DNA of 33,991 nt from DASZHJ01 sp035581425. GTDB lineage: Bacteria > Pseudomonadota > Alphaproteobacteria > ATCC43930 > CGMCC-115725. The stretch lies in NCBI GenBank assembly GCA_035581425.1, contig DATJVP010000093.1:1-33991 (forward strand), given 5' to 3'. Under the pieces are notes generated by a model that ran no database searches, had not been told where the DNA came from, and saw nothing but the letters and a program-made list of their open reading frames with translations. The first letter of the stretch is position 1; each line of letters begins with the position of its first letter. The translations under genes were made by a program, and so were the position numbers. Positions 24,594-32,315 of the stretch are shown here, in pieces.

Positions 24594-25090
24594 GCGGCGG
24601 GACCGATGTGGTCGCGCCAGCGGTGGAGCGCATCCCTAAGCGCGGTCGCGAGGTTCTTGCGCTCGGCAGGCGCGAGGAACCCGCCGACGACAAGCTCGCG
24701 TCCATGCGAGGCGATGACGAGGCGGTTCGTCTCCTCGTGCTCCTCGAGGACGACGCGCAGCCAGTACGGCTGGAACTGCCAGCGCCAGCGCTCGCCGCGC
24801 GCGCCCACGCGCTCGACGGTCAGCGTGTCGCCGGTGAGACGCACCCACTCGTGCATCCGCGCGCTGCGATAGCTCGCGCGGAAGGCGAGGTAGACCAGCA
24901 GCACGTCGATCCCGAAATACCCGCAGATGGGCCAGGCACCGAGGAGCACGAAGCTCATCCCCGCGGCGAAGCTCACCGCGCCGAGCACCGCCATCAACAG
25001 GATGAATCCCTGCGGCGGAAGGCTCCGGTGCGGATAGAGCACGGCGTCGAAGAAAACCGGAGCCGGCTCGCTGCGTCTCTCGTCGTCCAT
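24590..25090 (-). CDS. DUF2244 integral membrane protein
   Basis: Function unknown. 166 residues from the ATG at 25088-25090. Two membrane helices (PPQGFILLMAVLGAVSFAAG and VLLGAWPICGYFGIDVLLVYLAF) precede a soluble part with RMHEWVRLTGDTLTVERV, WRWQFQPYWLRVVLEEH and VIASHGRELVVGGFLAPAER, all DUF2244 features. Position next to nth is usual in alphaproteobacteria. A longer frame upstream translates the inverted repeat and is rejected. Confidence 0.88.
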   Translation of the reverse strand: MDDERRSEPAPVFFDAVLYPHRSLPPQGFILLMAVLGAVSFAAGMSFVLLGAWPICGYFGIDVLLVYLAFRASYRSARMHEWVRLTGDTLTVERVGARGERWRWQFQPYWLRVVLEEHEETNRLVIASHGRELVVGGFLAPAERKNLATALRDALHRWRDHIGPAA

Positions 25091-25174
25091 GCCCGGGAGC
25101 TTAGGCGGCAGCCGAACGGAGGTAAAGGCGCCCGCGGTTGAATGAATTCCACAGAGAGGCTGGATCGCCGGCGG

Positions 25175-25299
25175 CGCGTCCTTCGACGCGCTCCCTTCGG
25201 TCGCTTGCTCAGGATGAGGACCATCCTTACTGCTACTGCCATCCACTTCTCTTCCTCATCCTGAGCAAGCGAAGCGCGTCGAAGGACGCGGGATGGTCC
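25175..25299. repeat. long inverted repeat upstream of nth
   Basis: The left arm (25175-25220) and right arm (25253-25290) are reverse complements, 38 bases matching except for an 8-nt insert (CCCTTCGG type) in the left arm. Between them and beyond the right arm, GGACCATCC (25218-25226) and GGATGGTCC (25291-25299) also pair. The arms contain CTTGCTCAGGATGAGGA and CGCGTCGAAGGACGCG, a repeat type I recall as abundant in alphaproteobacterial genomes. It fills the 238-base gap between the divergent DUF2244 and nth genes. Confidence 0.85.
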
Positions 25300-25328
25300 C
25301 GCAGGCAGCGCCTCGATAGAATGCCCCG

Positions 25329-26000
25329 ATGAAACCCGCGGAGGTCGAGGAGTTCTTTCGTCGCTTGGCGGCCGAGCGGCCGAATCCCCGGGGCGAGCTC
25401 GAGTACATCAATCCCTTCACGCTACTGGTGGCGGTGGTGCTCTCGGCGCAGGCGACGGATGCGAGCGTCAATAGGGCGACGCCGCCGCTCTTCGCGCTGG
25501 CGGATACGCCCGCGAAGATGGCGGCGCTCGGCGAAGCGCGGATTCAGGAGTTCATCAAGACGATCGGCCTTTTTCGCACCAAGGCGAAGAACGTCCAACG
25601 GCTGAGCGAATTGCTTCTCGCCGAGCACGGCGGCGAGGTCCCGCGGACGCGCGAGGCCTTGCAGAGACTACCCGGCGTCGGGCGCAAGACCGCGAATGTC
25701 GTGCTCAACATTGCCTTCGCCGAGCCCACCATCGCGGTCGACACGCACATCTTCCGGGTCGGCAACCGCACGGGGCTCGCCCGCGGCAAGACGCCCGACG
25801 AGGTCGAGGCGCGGCTCGAGAAGGTCGTTCCCGCGCACTACAAGCTCCATGCGCATCATTGGCTCATTCTGCACGGCCGCTACGTCTGCACCGCGCGCAA
25901 GCCCAACTGCCCGGCCTGCGTCGTCCGCGACCTCTGCGCCTTCAAGGGAAAGACCACGCTGGAGCCGCCAGCGAAACCCAAGCGCAAACGCGCGGTCTAG
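25329..26000 (+). CDS. nth: endonuclease III (DNA glycosylase/AP lyase)
   Basis: Base-excision repair of oxidised pyrimidines. 223 residues. The helix-hairpin-helix LPGVGRKTANVVLN gives the catalytic K120, and D138 follows in VDTHIFRV, the same numbers as in E. coli. The 4Fe-4S loop C187-X6-C194-X2-C197-X5-C203 is complete. Start ATG at 25329 directly after the inverted repeat. The TAG overlaps the stop of the converging permease gene (shared CTAG). Confidence 0.98.
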   Translation: MKPAEVEEFFRRLAAERPNPRGELEYINPFTLLVAVVLSAQATDASVNRATPPLFALADTPAKMAALGEARIQEFIKTIGLFRTKAKNVQRLSELLLAEHGGEVPRTREALQRLPGVGRKTANVVLNIAFAEPTIAVDTHIFRVGNRTGLARGKTPDEVEARLEKVVPAHYKLHAHHWLILHGRYVCTARKPNCPACVVRDLCAFKGKTTLEPPAKPKRKRAV

Positions 26001-26827
26001 CCGCGCCAGCGCGAGACCCGCGCCTCGAGGCGGCTCAAGAGCTCCGTCAAGAGCACGCTGCAGAGGACGAGCACGGCGATCCCCGCATAGGCGCCGGTGA
26101 TGTTGAAATTGCCGGAATTGAACTCGATCAGGAAGCCGAGCCCGCGATTGGCGGCGATGAGTTCTGCGAGCAGCGTGTTGGTGAAGGCATAGCGGACCGC
26201 GATCCGCATGCCCGTGAAGATCCAGGGAAGAGCCGAGCGCACCACGACCTTGCGAATCACCTCGACCCGCGTCGCGCCCATCAGCGTCAGCGACCGCACG
26301 AGATCGCGGTCGACGTCGCGCACGCCCTCGATGGTATTGGTGACGACGAGGAAGAAGACGGTGATCGCGACGAGCGCAACCTTCGAGAGGTCGCCCACGC
26401 CGAGGAGGATGATGAAGAGCGGCGCGAGCGCGATCTTCGGCATCGCATAGAAGCCTGCGAGGAACGGGGAGACCACCCGGTGCAGGCGCGGCACGAGGCC
26501 GAGCACGATGCCGATCCCGATCCCCGCGAGGCAACCCGTGACATAGCCCTCCGCCATGACCGCCAGTGTCGCTTGCAGATGGACGCGAAGCGTGCCGTCG
26601 AGGATCCACTGCCAGATCGTACCGGCGACGAGCGAGGGCTTGCTGAGCCAGAAGCCCGTCCCCTTGCCTACCGGTGCGAATTCCCAGGCGAGGAGCAGGA
26701 TCGCGACGAGCAAGATACGGGCGCCGATGCGTCCCTGGGGCGTCGTGAGCGCGCGCGCCAGCGGCGTCTCCCCGGAACGGCTGCCCGGGAACGCCAGCGA
26801 TGCGACCGAGCCCGCTTGCTCCGCCAT
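25997..26827 (-). CDS. NitT/TauT-type ABC transporter permease (1)
   Basis: Inner-membrane subunit, about 276 residues, six hydrophobic segments. The EAA loop region reads RSLTLMGATRVEVIRKVVVRSALPWIF, matching the SsuC/TauC/NrtB group. ATG at 26827 touches the stop of the ATPase gene (TGATG); a GTG at 26830 with GTGA overlap is also possible. Pairs with permease 2 as a heterodimer. The group imports nitrate, sulfonates, taurine or aromatic and thiamine-precursor compounds. Confidence 0.93.
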   Translation of the reverse strand: MAEQAGSVASLAFPGSRSGETPLARALTTPQGRIGARILLVAILLLAWEFAPVGKGTGFWLSKPSLVAGTIWQWILDGTLRVHLQATLAVMAEGYVTGCLAGIGIGIVLGLVPRLHRVVSPFLAGFYAMPKIALAPLFIILLGVGDLSKVALVAITVFFLVVTNTIEGVRDVDRDLVRSLTLMGATRVEVIRKVVVRSALPWIFTGMRIAVRYAFTNTLLAELIAANRGLGFLIEFNSGNFNITGAYAGIAVLVLCSVLLTELLSRLEARVSRWRG

Positions 26828-27660
26828 CACACGTCCGTCCCCTTGATGATGTCGTCCTTGAGCTCGTCCCAGAGCCGCTCGTGCTGGCGAGCGAAGTCCT
26901 CGCTGAAGCGGATCGTGAAGACGTCCCGCGGGCGCGGGAGCCGCACCTCGTGAACCGCGCGGATACGGCCGGGCCGCGCGGAGACCACCACGATCCGGTC
27001 CGCGAGCGTGATCGCCTCGCCGAGATCGTGCGTGACGAACAGGACGGTCATCCGCCGGTGCCGAGTGAGGCGCTGGAGCTGGTCCAGCATGAGGAGCTTG
27101 AGCTGCGCATCGAGAGCACCGAAGGGCTCGTCCATCAAAAGCGTCTCGGGCTCATAGATGAGCGTCCGCGCAAGCGCCGCACGCTTGCGCATCCCGCCGG
27201 AGAGCTCGGCGGGGTAGTGGTGCTCGAAGCCGCGGAGCCCCACCAGCTCCATCATCTGCGCGACGCGGTCGGTGGCCTCGGCCCGCGGCGTCGCGCGGCA
27301 TTTGAGCTCGAGGGAGATCCGGATGTTGTCGGCCGTGCTGCGCCACGGCAGCAGCGTGTCCTTCTGCGTCAGGTAGCCGACGCGGCGGTTGGGCCCGGTC
27401 ACGGGCTCGCCGTCGTAGAGGACTTGTCCCGCGCTCGGAGCGAGAAGTCCCGCGACGAGATTGAGAATGGTCGACTTGCCGCAGCCGCTCGGCCCCACCA
27501 GGGCCACGAATTCCTCGCCGCCCACACCGAGATCGACGGGCTTCAGGGCCTCGAGCTCCGTACCGCGGACCTGAAACGTCTTGCCAGCCCCGACGAGGCG
27601 GATTTTGGCGGGATCGTCGCGCTTTCGGCTTTGCGATGGGGCGGGCGCGATCTGGTCCAT
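26827..27660 (-). CDS. NitT/TauT-type ABC transporter ATP-binding protein
   Basis: Energises import. 277 residues. Walker A GPSGCGKST, Q-loop YLTQKDTLLPW, signature LSGGMRKRAALAR, Walker B TLLMDEPFGALD and switch VTHDLGEA are all intact. It lies between the two permease genes: 3 nt from permease 2 and overlapping permease 1. Closest group SsuB/TauB/NrtD by motif style. Confidence 0.95.
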   Translation of the reverse strand: MDQIAPAPSQSRKRDDPAKIRLVGAGKTFQVRGTELEALKPVDLGVGGEEFVALVGPSGCGKSTILNLVAGLLAPSAGQVLYDGEPVTGPNRRVGYLTQKDTLLPWRSTADNIRISLELKCRATPRAEATDRVAQMMELVGLRGFEHHYPAELSGGMRKRAALARTLIYEPETLLMDEPFGALDAQLKLLMLDQLQRLTRHRRMTVLFVTHDLGEAITLADRIVVVSARPGRIRAVHEVRLPRPRDVFTIRFSEDFARQHERLWDELKDDIIKGTDV

Positions 27661-27663
27661 GCG

Positions 27664-28446
27664 CTACTCCGCCGCCTGCCGCCAACGCAGGACGCGCTGC
27701 TCGATCCGATTGGCGGCCTCGCTGAGAAGCAGTCCGATCACCATCAGCAGCAGCAACACCGCATAGATCGAGGTCATGTCGAATTGCTCGGCGGCTTGGC
27801 TGAGCAGGAGGCCGAGACCGGCGCGCGTCGCGAGAAGCTCGCCGGTTACCGTCGCAACCAGCGCGTAGGGAAGCGCCGTCTTGATGCCGCCGGCGATCCA
27901 GACCGCGCAACCCGGCGCCACCAGCTTGCGAAAAATCTCCCAGCGCCCGGCGCCCATGATCTCCATGGAATGGACGAGGTCCTCGTCAATCCGCTGCGCG
28001 CCCGAGAAGGTGTTGAAGAACAGCAGGAAGAAAGTGACGATACCGACCAGCACGATCTTTGGCAGGTATCCGAGGCCGAAGAACATGATGAAGAGCGGTG
28101 CGAGCGCCACCAGCGGCACGCTGTAGAGCCCGACGATCACGGGGCGCAGGACCGCCGCCGCGACGGGAGAGCGCCCGAGCATCATGCCCGCGAGTGCGCC
28201 GAGCGAGGCGCCGATCGCGAAGCCCGTCACGAGCTCGGTGACGGTCGCGGCGAGGTGCACGTAGAGCGGACCGCCGAGCCAGATCCAGAGCTTGACCGCG
28301 ATCTTGCTCGGCTCGCTCACCCAGCGTGCGGCGCCGGCGCGGCCCGCGATCTCCCATCCGATCAGCAGCGCGACCCCGAGCGCTACCTGCCAGCCCACGA
28401 CGCTGTCACGAGCGCCGGATTGGGCCTGCTGCGACGGCGTGGACAT
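27664..28446 (-). CDS. NitT/TauT-type ABC transporter permease (2)
   Basis: 260 residues, six hydrophobic segments. EAA loop HSMEIMGAGRWEIFRKLVAPGCAVWI. Follows the binding-protein gene by 3 nt. Only distantly similar to permease 1, which implies a heterodimeric pore. Confidence 0.93.
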   Translation of the reverse strand: MSTPSQQAQSGARDSVVGWQVALGVALLIGWEIAGRAGAARWVSEPSKIAVKLWIWLGGPLYVHLAATVTELVTGFAIGASLGALAGMMLGRSPVAAAVLRPVIVGLYSVPLVALAPLFIMFFGLGYLPKIVLVGIVTFFLLFFNTFSGAQRIDEDLVHSMEIMGAGRWEIFRKLVAPGCAVWIAGGIKTALPYALVATVTGELLATRAGLGLLLSQAAEQFDMTSIYAVLLLLMVIGLLLSEAANRIEQRVLRWRQAAE

Positions 28447-28449
28447 TTC

Positions 28450-29493
28450 TCAGGTCTTGCCGCGGGTCTTCATGACCTCCTCGGCGATGCCCGGAAAGAA
28501 CACATCGGAGTAATTGGCGCTCACGGGAACGCCCTTGCTGATCTTCATGAAGTTGACGACGTTCTCGGTCTGCTCAGCCGTCACCATCGGCGAGCTCGGC
28601 ACACCCTGCTGGTATTTCTTGTAGGCGGCGTCGTAGACGGATTGCTCGACGTCCGGGAAGTAGGTGTGCACCAGCTTGCTCGCTTGCGCGGGGTCGGAGC
28701 GCACGAGATCCATCGCCTTCGTCCAGCAGCGCACCATCGCGAGCAGCATCGGGCGTTTGCTCGCAATCGCCTCGCGGTTGGTGGAGAGGATGATATAGGG
28801 GACGTTGTTCGCCTCCGGCACGTCGCCGTTGAGCGGCTCGAGCACGATCTGGCCGAGCTTGCGGCTCATCGCGAGTTCGGGGATCGGCGAAGTGAAGCAG
28901 AAGCCGTCGGTGGCGCCGCGCTCGAGCGCGGCCAGCATGCCCTCGGCGTTCACCAGCGGCTGGATCGTGATGTCGCGGTCGGGATCCATGCCGCGCTTGC
29001 GCAGCACGGCGCGCACCATGTCGTCGGTGCCGGAGCCCGGCGTGGTGATGCCGATCTTGAGCCCTTTCATCCGCTTGACCTTCTCGTCGGTCGACATCGT
29101 GAGCAAGATGCCGTTCCGCGCGATCGCATCGTTCGAGAGCAGGATCGACATCGGAAGGATGTTATAGCCCGCGGAGACCGCGACGATGTTGCCGGAGTGC
29201 TGCGCCGCTTGCACCACGAGCTGGAGCCCCAGCGGCGCTACATCGGCGGCGCCTCCCATGATGGCCGCGGTCTGCCGCGGGCCGGAGGAGACGTTGACGG
29301 AATCGAGGGTGAGACCCTCGGCTGCATAAAGGCCGCCCGCCTCCGAAATATAGTGGAGCGTGAAATAAAACGCGCCCGCGCCCATCGCGAAGGACACTTT
29401 CTCGCCGGCATGCGCGATGATCGACGGCGCCGCGATTCCGCTCGCGGCCGTCGCCAGCAGCAGGTTCACCTGTCGTCTCGACAGCTTCTTCAT
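28450..29493 (-). CDS. NMT1/SsuA-type periplasmic binding protein
   Basis: Substrate receptor of the ABC importer. 347 residues from the ATG at 29493 with GAGGAGG 9 nt upstream. The N-terminus KKLSRRQVNLLLATAASGIA looks like a Tat signal (SRR) with cut near AHA. Fold marks: FYFTLHYISEAGGLYAAEGL, MGGAADVAPLG and IGITTPGSGTDDMV. The protein belongs to the NMT1/THI5-like group; ligand unknown. First gene of the four-gene importer operon. Confidence 0.92.
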   Translation of the reverse strand: MKKLSRRQVNLLLATAASGIAAPSIIAHAGEKVSFAMGAGAFYFTLHYISEAGGLYAAEGLTLDSVNVSSGPRQTAAIMGGAADVAPLGLQLVVQAAQHSGNIVAVSAGYNILPMSILLSNDAIARNGILLTMSTDEKVKRMKGLKIGITTPGSGTDDMVRAVLRKRGMDPDRDITIQPLVNAEGMLAALERGATDGFCFTSPIPELAMSRKLGQIVLEPLNGDVPEANNVPYIILSTNREAIASKRPMLLAMVRCWTKAMDLVRSDPAQASKLVHTYFPDVEQSVYDAAYKKYQQGVPSSPMVTAEQTENVVNFMKISKGVPVSANYSDVFFPGIAEEVMKTRGKT

Positions 29494-29557
29494 CGTCGTT
29501 TCCTCCTCGGTCGCGGGGCTTGGGCGCCCTTTGTTATCTCCGTAATTCCGGCTCACC

Positions 29558-29580
29558 GGCGCGCGTCCTCGGACGCGCCG
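29558..29580. other. hairpin in the leader of the binding-protein gene
   Basis: GCGCGTCC-TC-GGACGCGC (29561-29578) is a perfect 8-bp inverted repeat. It sits between the cupin enzyme stop (29622) and the binding-protein start (29493). No U-tract follows on the minus strand. It could separate or damp expression between the cupin and transporter genes. Confidence 0.45.
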
Positions 29581-29621
29581 TCATCGCGGATTCGTTCAAC
29601 CCCGTGACTTGCCGTGCCGGC

Positions 29622-30185
29622 TCAGCTCAGCGCTCTCGGCCGCCGGACGACGCAGGTCTTCTCTTCCGGCTTGAAGTAGTGCCGCTCGGCCTTGTAATGG
29701 CCGCCGACCACCGTCAGCGAATAGGTGTCGTCGCTGAGCGCAGTGAAGCCGTGGATCTCCGCGGGCATCGCCACCATCGAGATGTCGCCGGCTTTCAGGA
29801 CGCGATCCTCGATCATCGCGAGATCGGCAAAGCCCTCCTTCGAGCCGTCGTCCTTGCGCTCGTAGACGGTGTGCTGGACGCTGCCGCGATAGATCGCCAG
29901 AGCTTCCCAGACGCCGTGATCGTGGGGCGGGATCCGCTTGCCCTTCGGAAACTGATCCAGGGTGATCACGAGCAGGCCGTCGTAATAGAGGTACTTCGAG
30001 TTGTCGATATGATTGCCCTCGCGCTTCACACCGAGGGAGAGCAGGTCGGGCTGCGCGAGCGCAGGCCTCATCGTCGTCGCCAATCCCTCGAGCAAGCGAT
30101 CGCGATCCGTGCCGACTTTCTTCACGAGCGCCATGATCGAGTGCGCGCAGTCGCGAATGATCTGCTCGCTATTCGTGCTAGCCAT
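29622..30185 (-). CDS. cysteine-dioxygenase-like cupin enzyme
   Basis: 187 residues, ATG with GGAGGAAA 7 nt upstream. Cupin core with metal ligands: PPHDHGVWEALAIYRG (two His) and AEIHGF (His), in the style of thiol dioxygenases (Cys or mercaptopropionate dioxygenase) and of COG5553 proteins. No Cys-Tyr partner pair is obvious. It lies 128 bases ahead of the ABC importer on the same strand, so a role in oxidising the imported compound is plausible. The thiol substrate is a guess. Confidence 0.83.
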   Translation of the reverse strand: MASTNSEQIIRDCAHSIMALVKKVGTDRDRLLEGLATTMRPALAQPDLLSLGVKREGNHIDNSKYLYYDGLLVITLDQFPKGKRIPPHDHGVWEALAIYRGSVQHTVYERKDDGSKEGFADLAMIEDRVLKAGDISMVAMPAEIHGFTALSDDTYSLTVVGGHYKAERHYFKPEEKTCVVRRPRALS

Positions 30186-30247
30186 AGGGGTTTCCTCCGC
30201 GCGGGCATCGCTTGTGTCGCGTTGCTAGGGCAAACAAGATGCGGCGG

Positions 30248-30259
30248 AATCGGCCGATT
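30248..30259. promoter_or_regulatory. 12-bp palindrome ahead of the cupin enzyme gene
   Basis: AATCGGCCGATT, a perfect palindrome 63 bases upstream of the cupin start in the 111-base gap after the SDR gene. It may be a regulator site, but no promoter boxes were convincing. Confidence 0.3.
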
Positions 30260-30296
30260 TCGGCGTGTTCTCCGGCAATGCTAAACGGAACGCGCG

Positions 30297-31121
30297 CTAG
30301 TAGGCAATGCTCCTCAACGCGCCGCCGTCGATCGTGATGGATTGTCCCGTGATTGCGCCCGCGAGCGGCGAGGAGAGCAGCAGGACGAGCGGCACGATGT
30401 CCTCGGGCTCGACGACGCGGCCGATCGGAAACTGCGCCGCGATCGCAACCTCGGCTTCGGCCGGAGTGACGCCGAGCGCTTGCGCGCGGCGCGCAATGCG
30501 GCCGGGATGGCGGCCCGTCCGCGTGGTATGCGGGTGCACGATGTTGACGAGGATGCCCTCGCTCGCGACTTCCTCTGCGAGGTGCTTCGCGAAATTGGCG
30601 AGCGCGGAGTTGCCGAGCCCCTGCGGCAGTCCAGAGCCCATGGAGGGGAGCTCCCCCGTGCGGAACACGCTTCTGGCGGCGGTGCCGCCGATGCAGACGA
30701 TGCGGCCGTGACTTGCGCGGCGCAGATGCGGGAGCGCTGCGCGCGAGCAGCGGATCGCGACCATCGTCTTCCCCATGACGCGCTCCAGGAGCTGCGCGTC
30801 GCTCGCGTCCTCGAGGGAGCGAGGCGTGCGGTCGACGCTGGTCGAGGCGTTGTTGACGAGGACGTCGAGGCGGCCAAAGGCGGCCGCCGTGTCGTCGACG
30901 ACGCGCCGGCAGGCGTCCGCATCGAGCAGGTCGGCTGCGATGGCCAGGCACTCGGCGCCGATGCCGCGAATTTCCGTCGCTGCCGCGTCGAGCCGGCCGC
31001 GATCGCGCGCGCAGATCGCGACGCGCGCGCCTTCCCCGGCGAAACCGCGGGCGATGGCGAGGCCGATGCCCTGGCTGCCGCCGGTGACGAGGACCGCGGC
31101 GCCCTGCAGTTTCAGATCCAT
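30297..31121 (-). CDS. SDR-family protein lacking the catalytic Tyr/Lys
   Basis: 274 residues from the ATG at 31121. The NAD(P)-binding loop TGGSQGIGLAIARGFA and NNAS motif are intact, and the C-terminal ITGQSITIDGGALRS is standard. In the active-site area the sequence reads GSGLPQGLGNSALANFAKHLAEE, where the family has YSASKAAL; neither Tyr nor Lys is present. Homologues with an altered active site exist, so it may bind cofactor and substrate without classic catalysis. The 111 bases to the cupin gene on the same strand suggest one unit with the importer. Confidence 0.85.
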   Translation of the reverse strand: MDLKLQGAAVLVTGGSQGIGLAIARGFAGEGARVAICARDRGRLDAAATEIRGIGAECLAIAADLLDADACRRVVDDTAAAFGRLDVLVNNASTSVDRTPRSLEDASDAQLLERVMGKTMVAIRCSRAALPHLRRASHGRIVCIGGTAARSVFRTGELPSMGSGLPQGLGNSALANFAKHLAEEVASEGILVNIVHPHTTRTGRHPGRIARRAQALGVTPAEAEVAIAAQFPIGRVVEPEDIVPLVLLLSSPLAGAITGQSITIDGGALRSIAY

Positions 31122-31161
31122 GTCGCTTCTCCACCGAGGCGCGTGGGGAGCGCCGAGGATA

Positions 31162-31611
31162 TCAGAGCTGACCCTGGCGGATTGGGTTGCGGGTGTTGAC
31201 GAGACCGGTATAGCAACTCGTCTGCGAGACCCGGGCGAAGCCGCGGTCGTGGGTCTCGGCATAAGCCACCCGGTATTGGCCGCTGTCGTCGTAGAGATAG
31301 AGGTCGAGCACGCATTCCGCGCTGCGATACTGCCAGATTTCCGCCGGCGGCTCGTCGCGGCGGAAATCGGGCTCGCCGAGGACGCCGCGCACCTCGCGGT
31401 CGCTCAGCCCGTCGAGTCGCTTGAGTTCCGTCGCGGCCGGAGTGCCCGAGGCCGCCCCGCCGCGCTGGTCCGGTGGCAACCTGCCGGTCTGCGCCGGACC
31501 GCCGCAGGCCGCCAGCGCCGAAGCCAGCGCCAGGGCCGCGACGATACCGATCCCCCGCCCGAGCCCCTTCCGCCCAATTCCTCGACCGTTCGCCGGCCCG
31601 AGGCCAACCAT
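31162..31611 (-). CDS. small lipoprotein, unknown function
   Basis: 149 residues from the ATG at 31611. The signal peptide ends in a clear lipobox ALAAC (LASALAACGG), so it is lipidated and depends on Lnt. The mature part has LDGLSDREVRGVLGEPD, IWQYRSAECVLDLYLY and two Cys that could pair (AECVLD, QTSCYTG). The DGLS...LGEPD pattern resembles BamE/SmpA-like small lipoproteins, without firm proof. Follows the bactofilin gene by about 47 bases with a GC hairpin between. Confidence 0.8.
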   Translation of the reverse strand: MVGLGPANGRGIGRKGLGRGIGIVAALALASALAACGGPAQTGRLPPDQRGGAASGTPAATELKRLDGLSDREVRGVLGEPDFRRDEPPAEIWQYRSAECVLDLYLYDDSGQYRVAYAETHDRGFARVSQTSCYTGLVNTRNPIRQGQL

Positions 31612-31632
31612 TCCAACCCCCAAACCCCGTGC

Positions 31633-31651
31633 GGCCCGGCACCTCCGGGCC
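31633..31651 (-). other. GC hairpin between bactofilin and lipoprotein genes
   Basis: GGCCCGG-AGGTG-CCGGGCC on the minus strand: perfect 7-bp stem with a 5-nt loop that holds an AGGTG. No U-run follows, so it is not a classical terminator. It lies between the bactofilin stop and the lipoprotein start. Confidence 0.45.
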
Positions 31652-31658
31652 CTCTAGA

Positions 31659-32294
31659 CTAGTCCGAGTGACGGTCCCCGGCCGCGAGTGCCGCGATCGG
31701 CCGTACCTCGATCGCGGGCGCCGGCGGCTCGTTCACCGTCGGCTGCGCCTGAATATCGCCGGAAATTTGGCCCCCGCACTCGATCTCGATCTGGCCGTAG
31801 CGCACGGTGCCGACGATCTGGCCGGTGGCGCGGATCAGCAGCCGGCGGCGGACGTTGAGCACGCCCTCGAAGCGGCCGCGGATCTCGGCGTCCTCGATGG
31901 AGGCCGAGCCCTTGAAGACCCCGCTCTCGGAAATCTCGATGTCCCGGCAATTCGCGAGGTTCGCCTCGACGCTGCCCTCGACCACGAGCCGGTCGCAGGA
32001 GGTGATCTCGCCCGAGAGCGAGATCTCGCGCCCGACGATGAGCTTGCGCATCTCCGCCTCGCGCTTGCTCGCGGCCGCGCCCACTTGCGCGGGCGGAGCG
32101 GCCCCGTCGAGCCGACGCGGTACCTCCGGCGAGGGGCGCTGCGCCTCCGCCGGTGCCCGGGGCGGCATCACCGGCGCTCGCATAGGGCCCGCGGCGGCGG
32201 GCCGCACGCCGGGTTTCACCGGCAGATCGAGCTCCTCCACGACTTCGGGAGTGATCTCCGGGATATCGTCGGTTGGTTTCCTGCGGCGAAACAT
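31659..32294 (-). CDS. bactofilin
   Basis: Polymer-forming cytoskeletal protein that anchors cell-wall or envelope enzymes. 211 residues. The proline-rich N-terminus (residues 1-80) is disordered; the beta-helix bactofilin domain begins near LIVGREISLSGEITSCDRLV and includes VEGSVEANL, ISESGVFKGSASI and GTVRYGQIEIE. ATG at 32294. Same strand as the EI24 gene ahead of it and the lipoprotein behind it. Confidence 0.95.
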   Translation of the reverse strand: MFRRRKPTDDIPEITPEVVEELDLPVKPGVRPAAAGPMRAPVMPPRAPAEAQRPSPEVPRRLDGAAPPAQVGAAASKREAEMRKLIVGREISLSGEITSCDRLVVEGSVEANLANCRDIEISESGVFKGSASIEDAEIRGRFEGVLNVRRRLLIRATGQIVGTVRYGQIEIECGGQISGDIQAQPTVNEPPAPAIEVRPIAALAAGDRHSD

Positions 32295-32315
32295 GCACTC
32301 ACCCTGCGTTGAGGG

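Noticed and set aside
25091..25246. N-terminal extension of the DUF2244 protein
   Set aside because: It translates the inverted repeat, and the family begins at the ATG at 25090.
26800..29607. 935-codon plus-strand frame antisense to the ABC importer
   Set aside because: The sequence is low in hydrophobic blocks and rich in His, Glu and Arg as expected of antisense in GC-rich DNA; the minus-strand genes have full family motifs.
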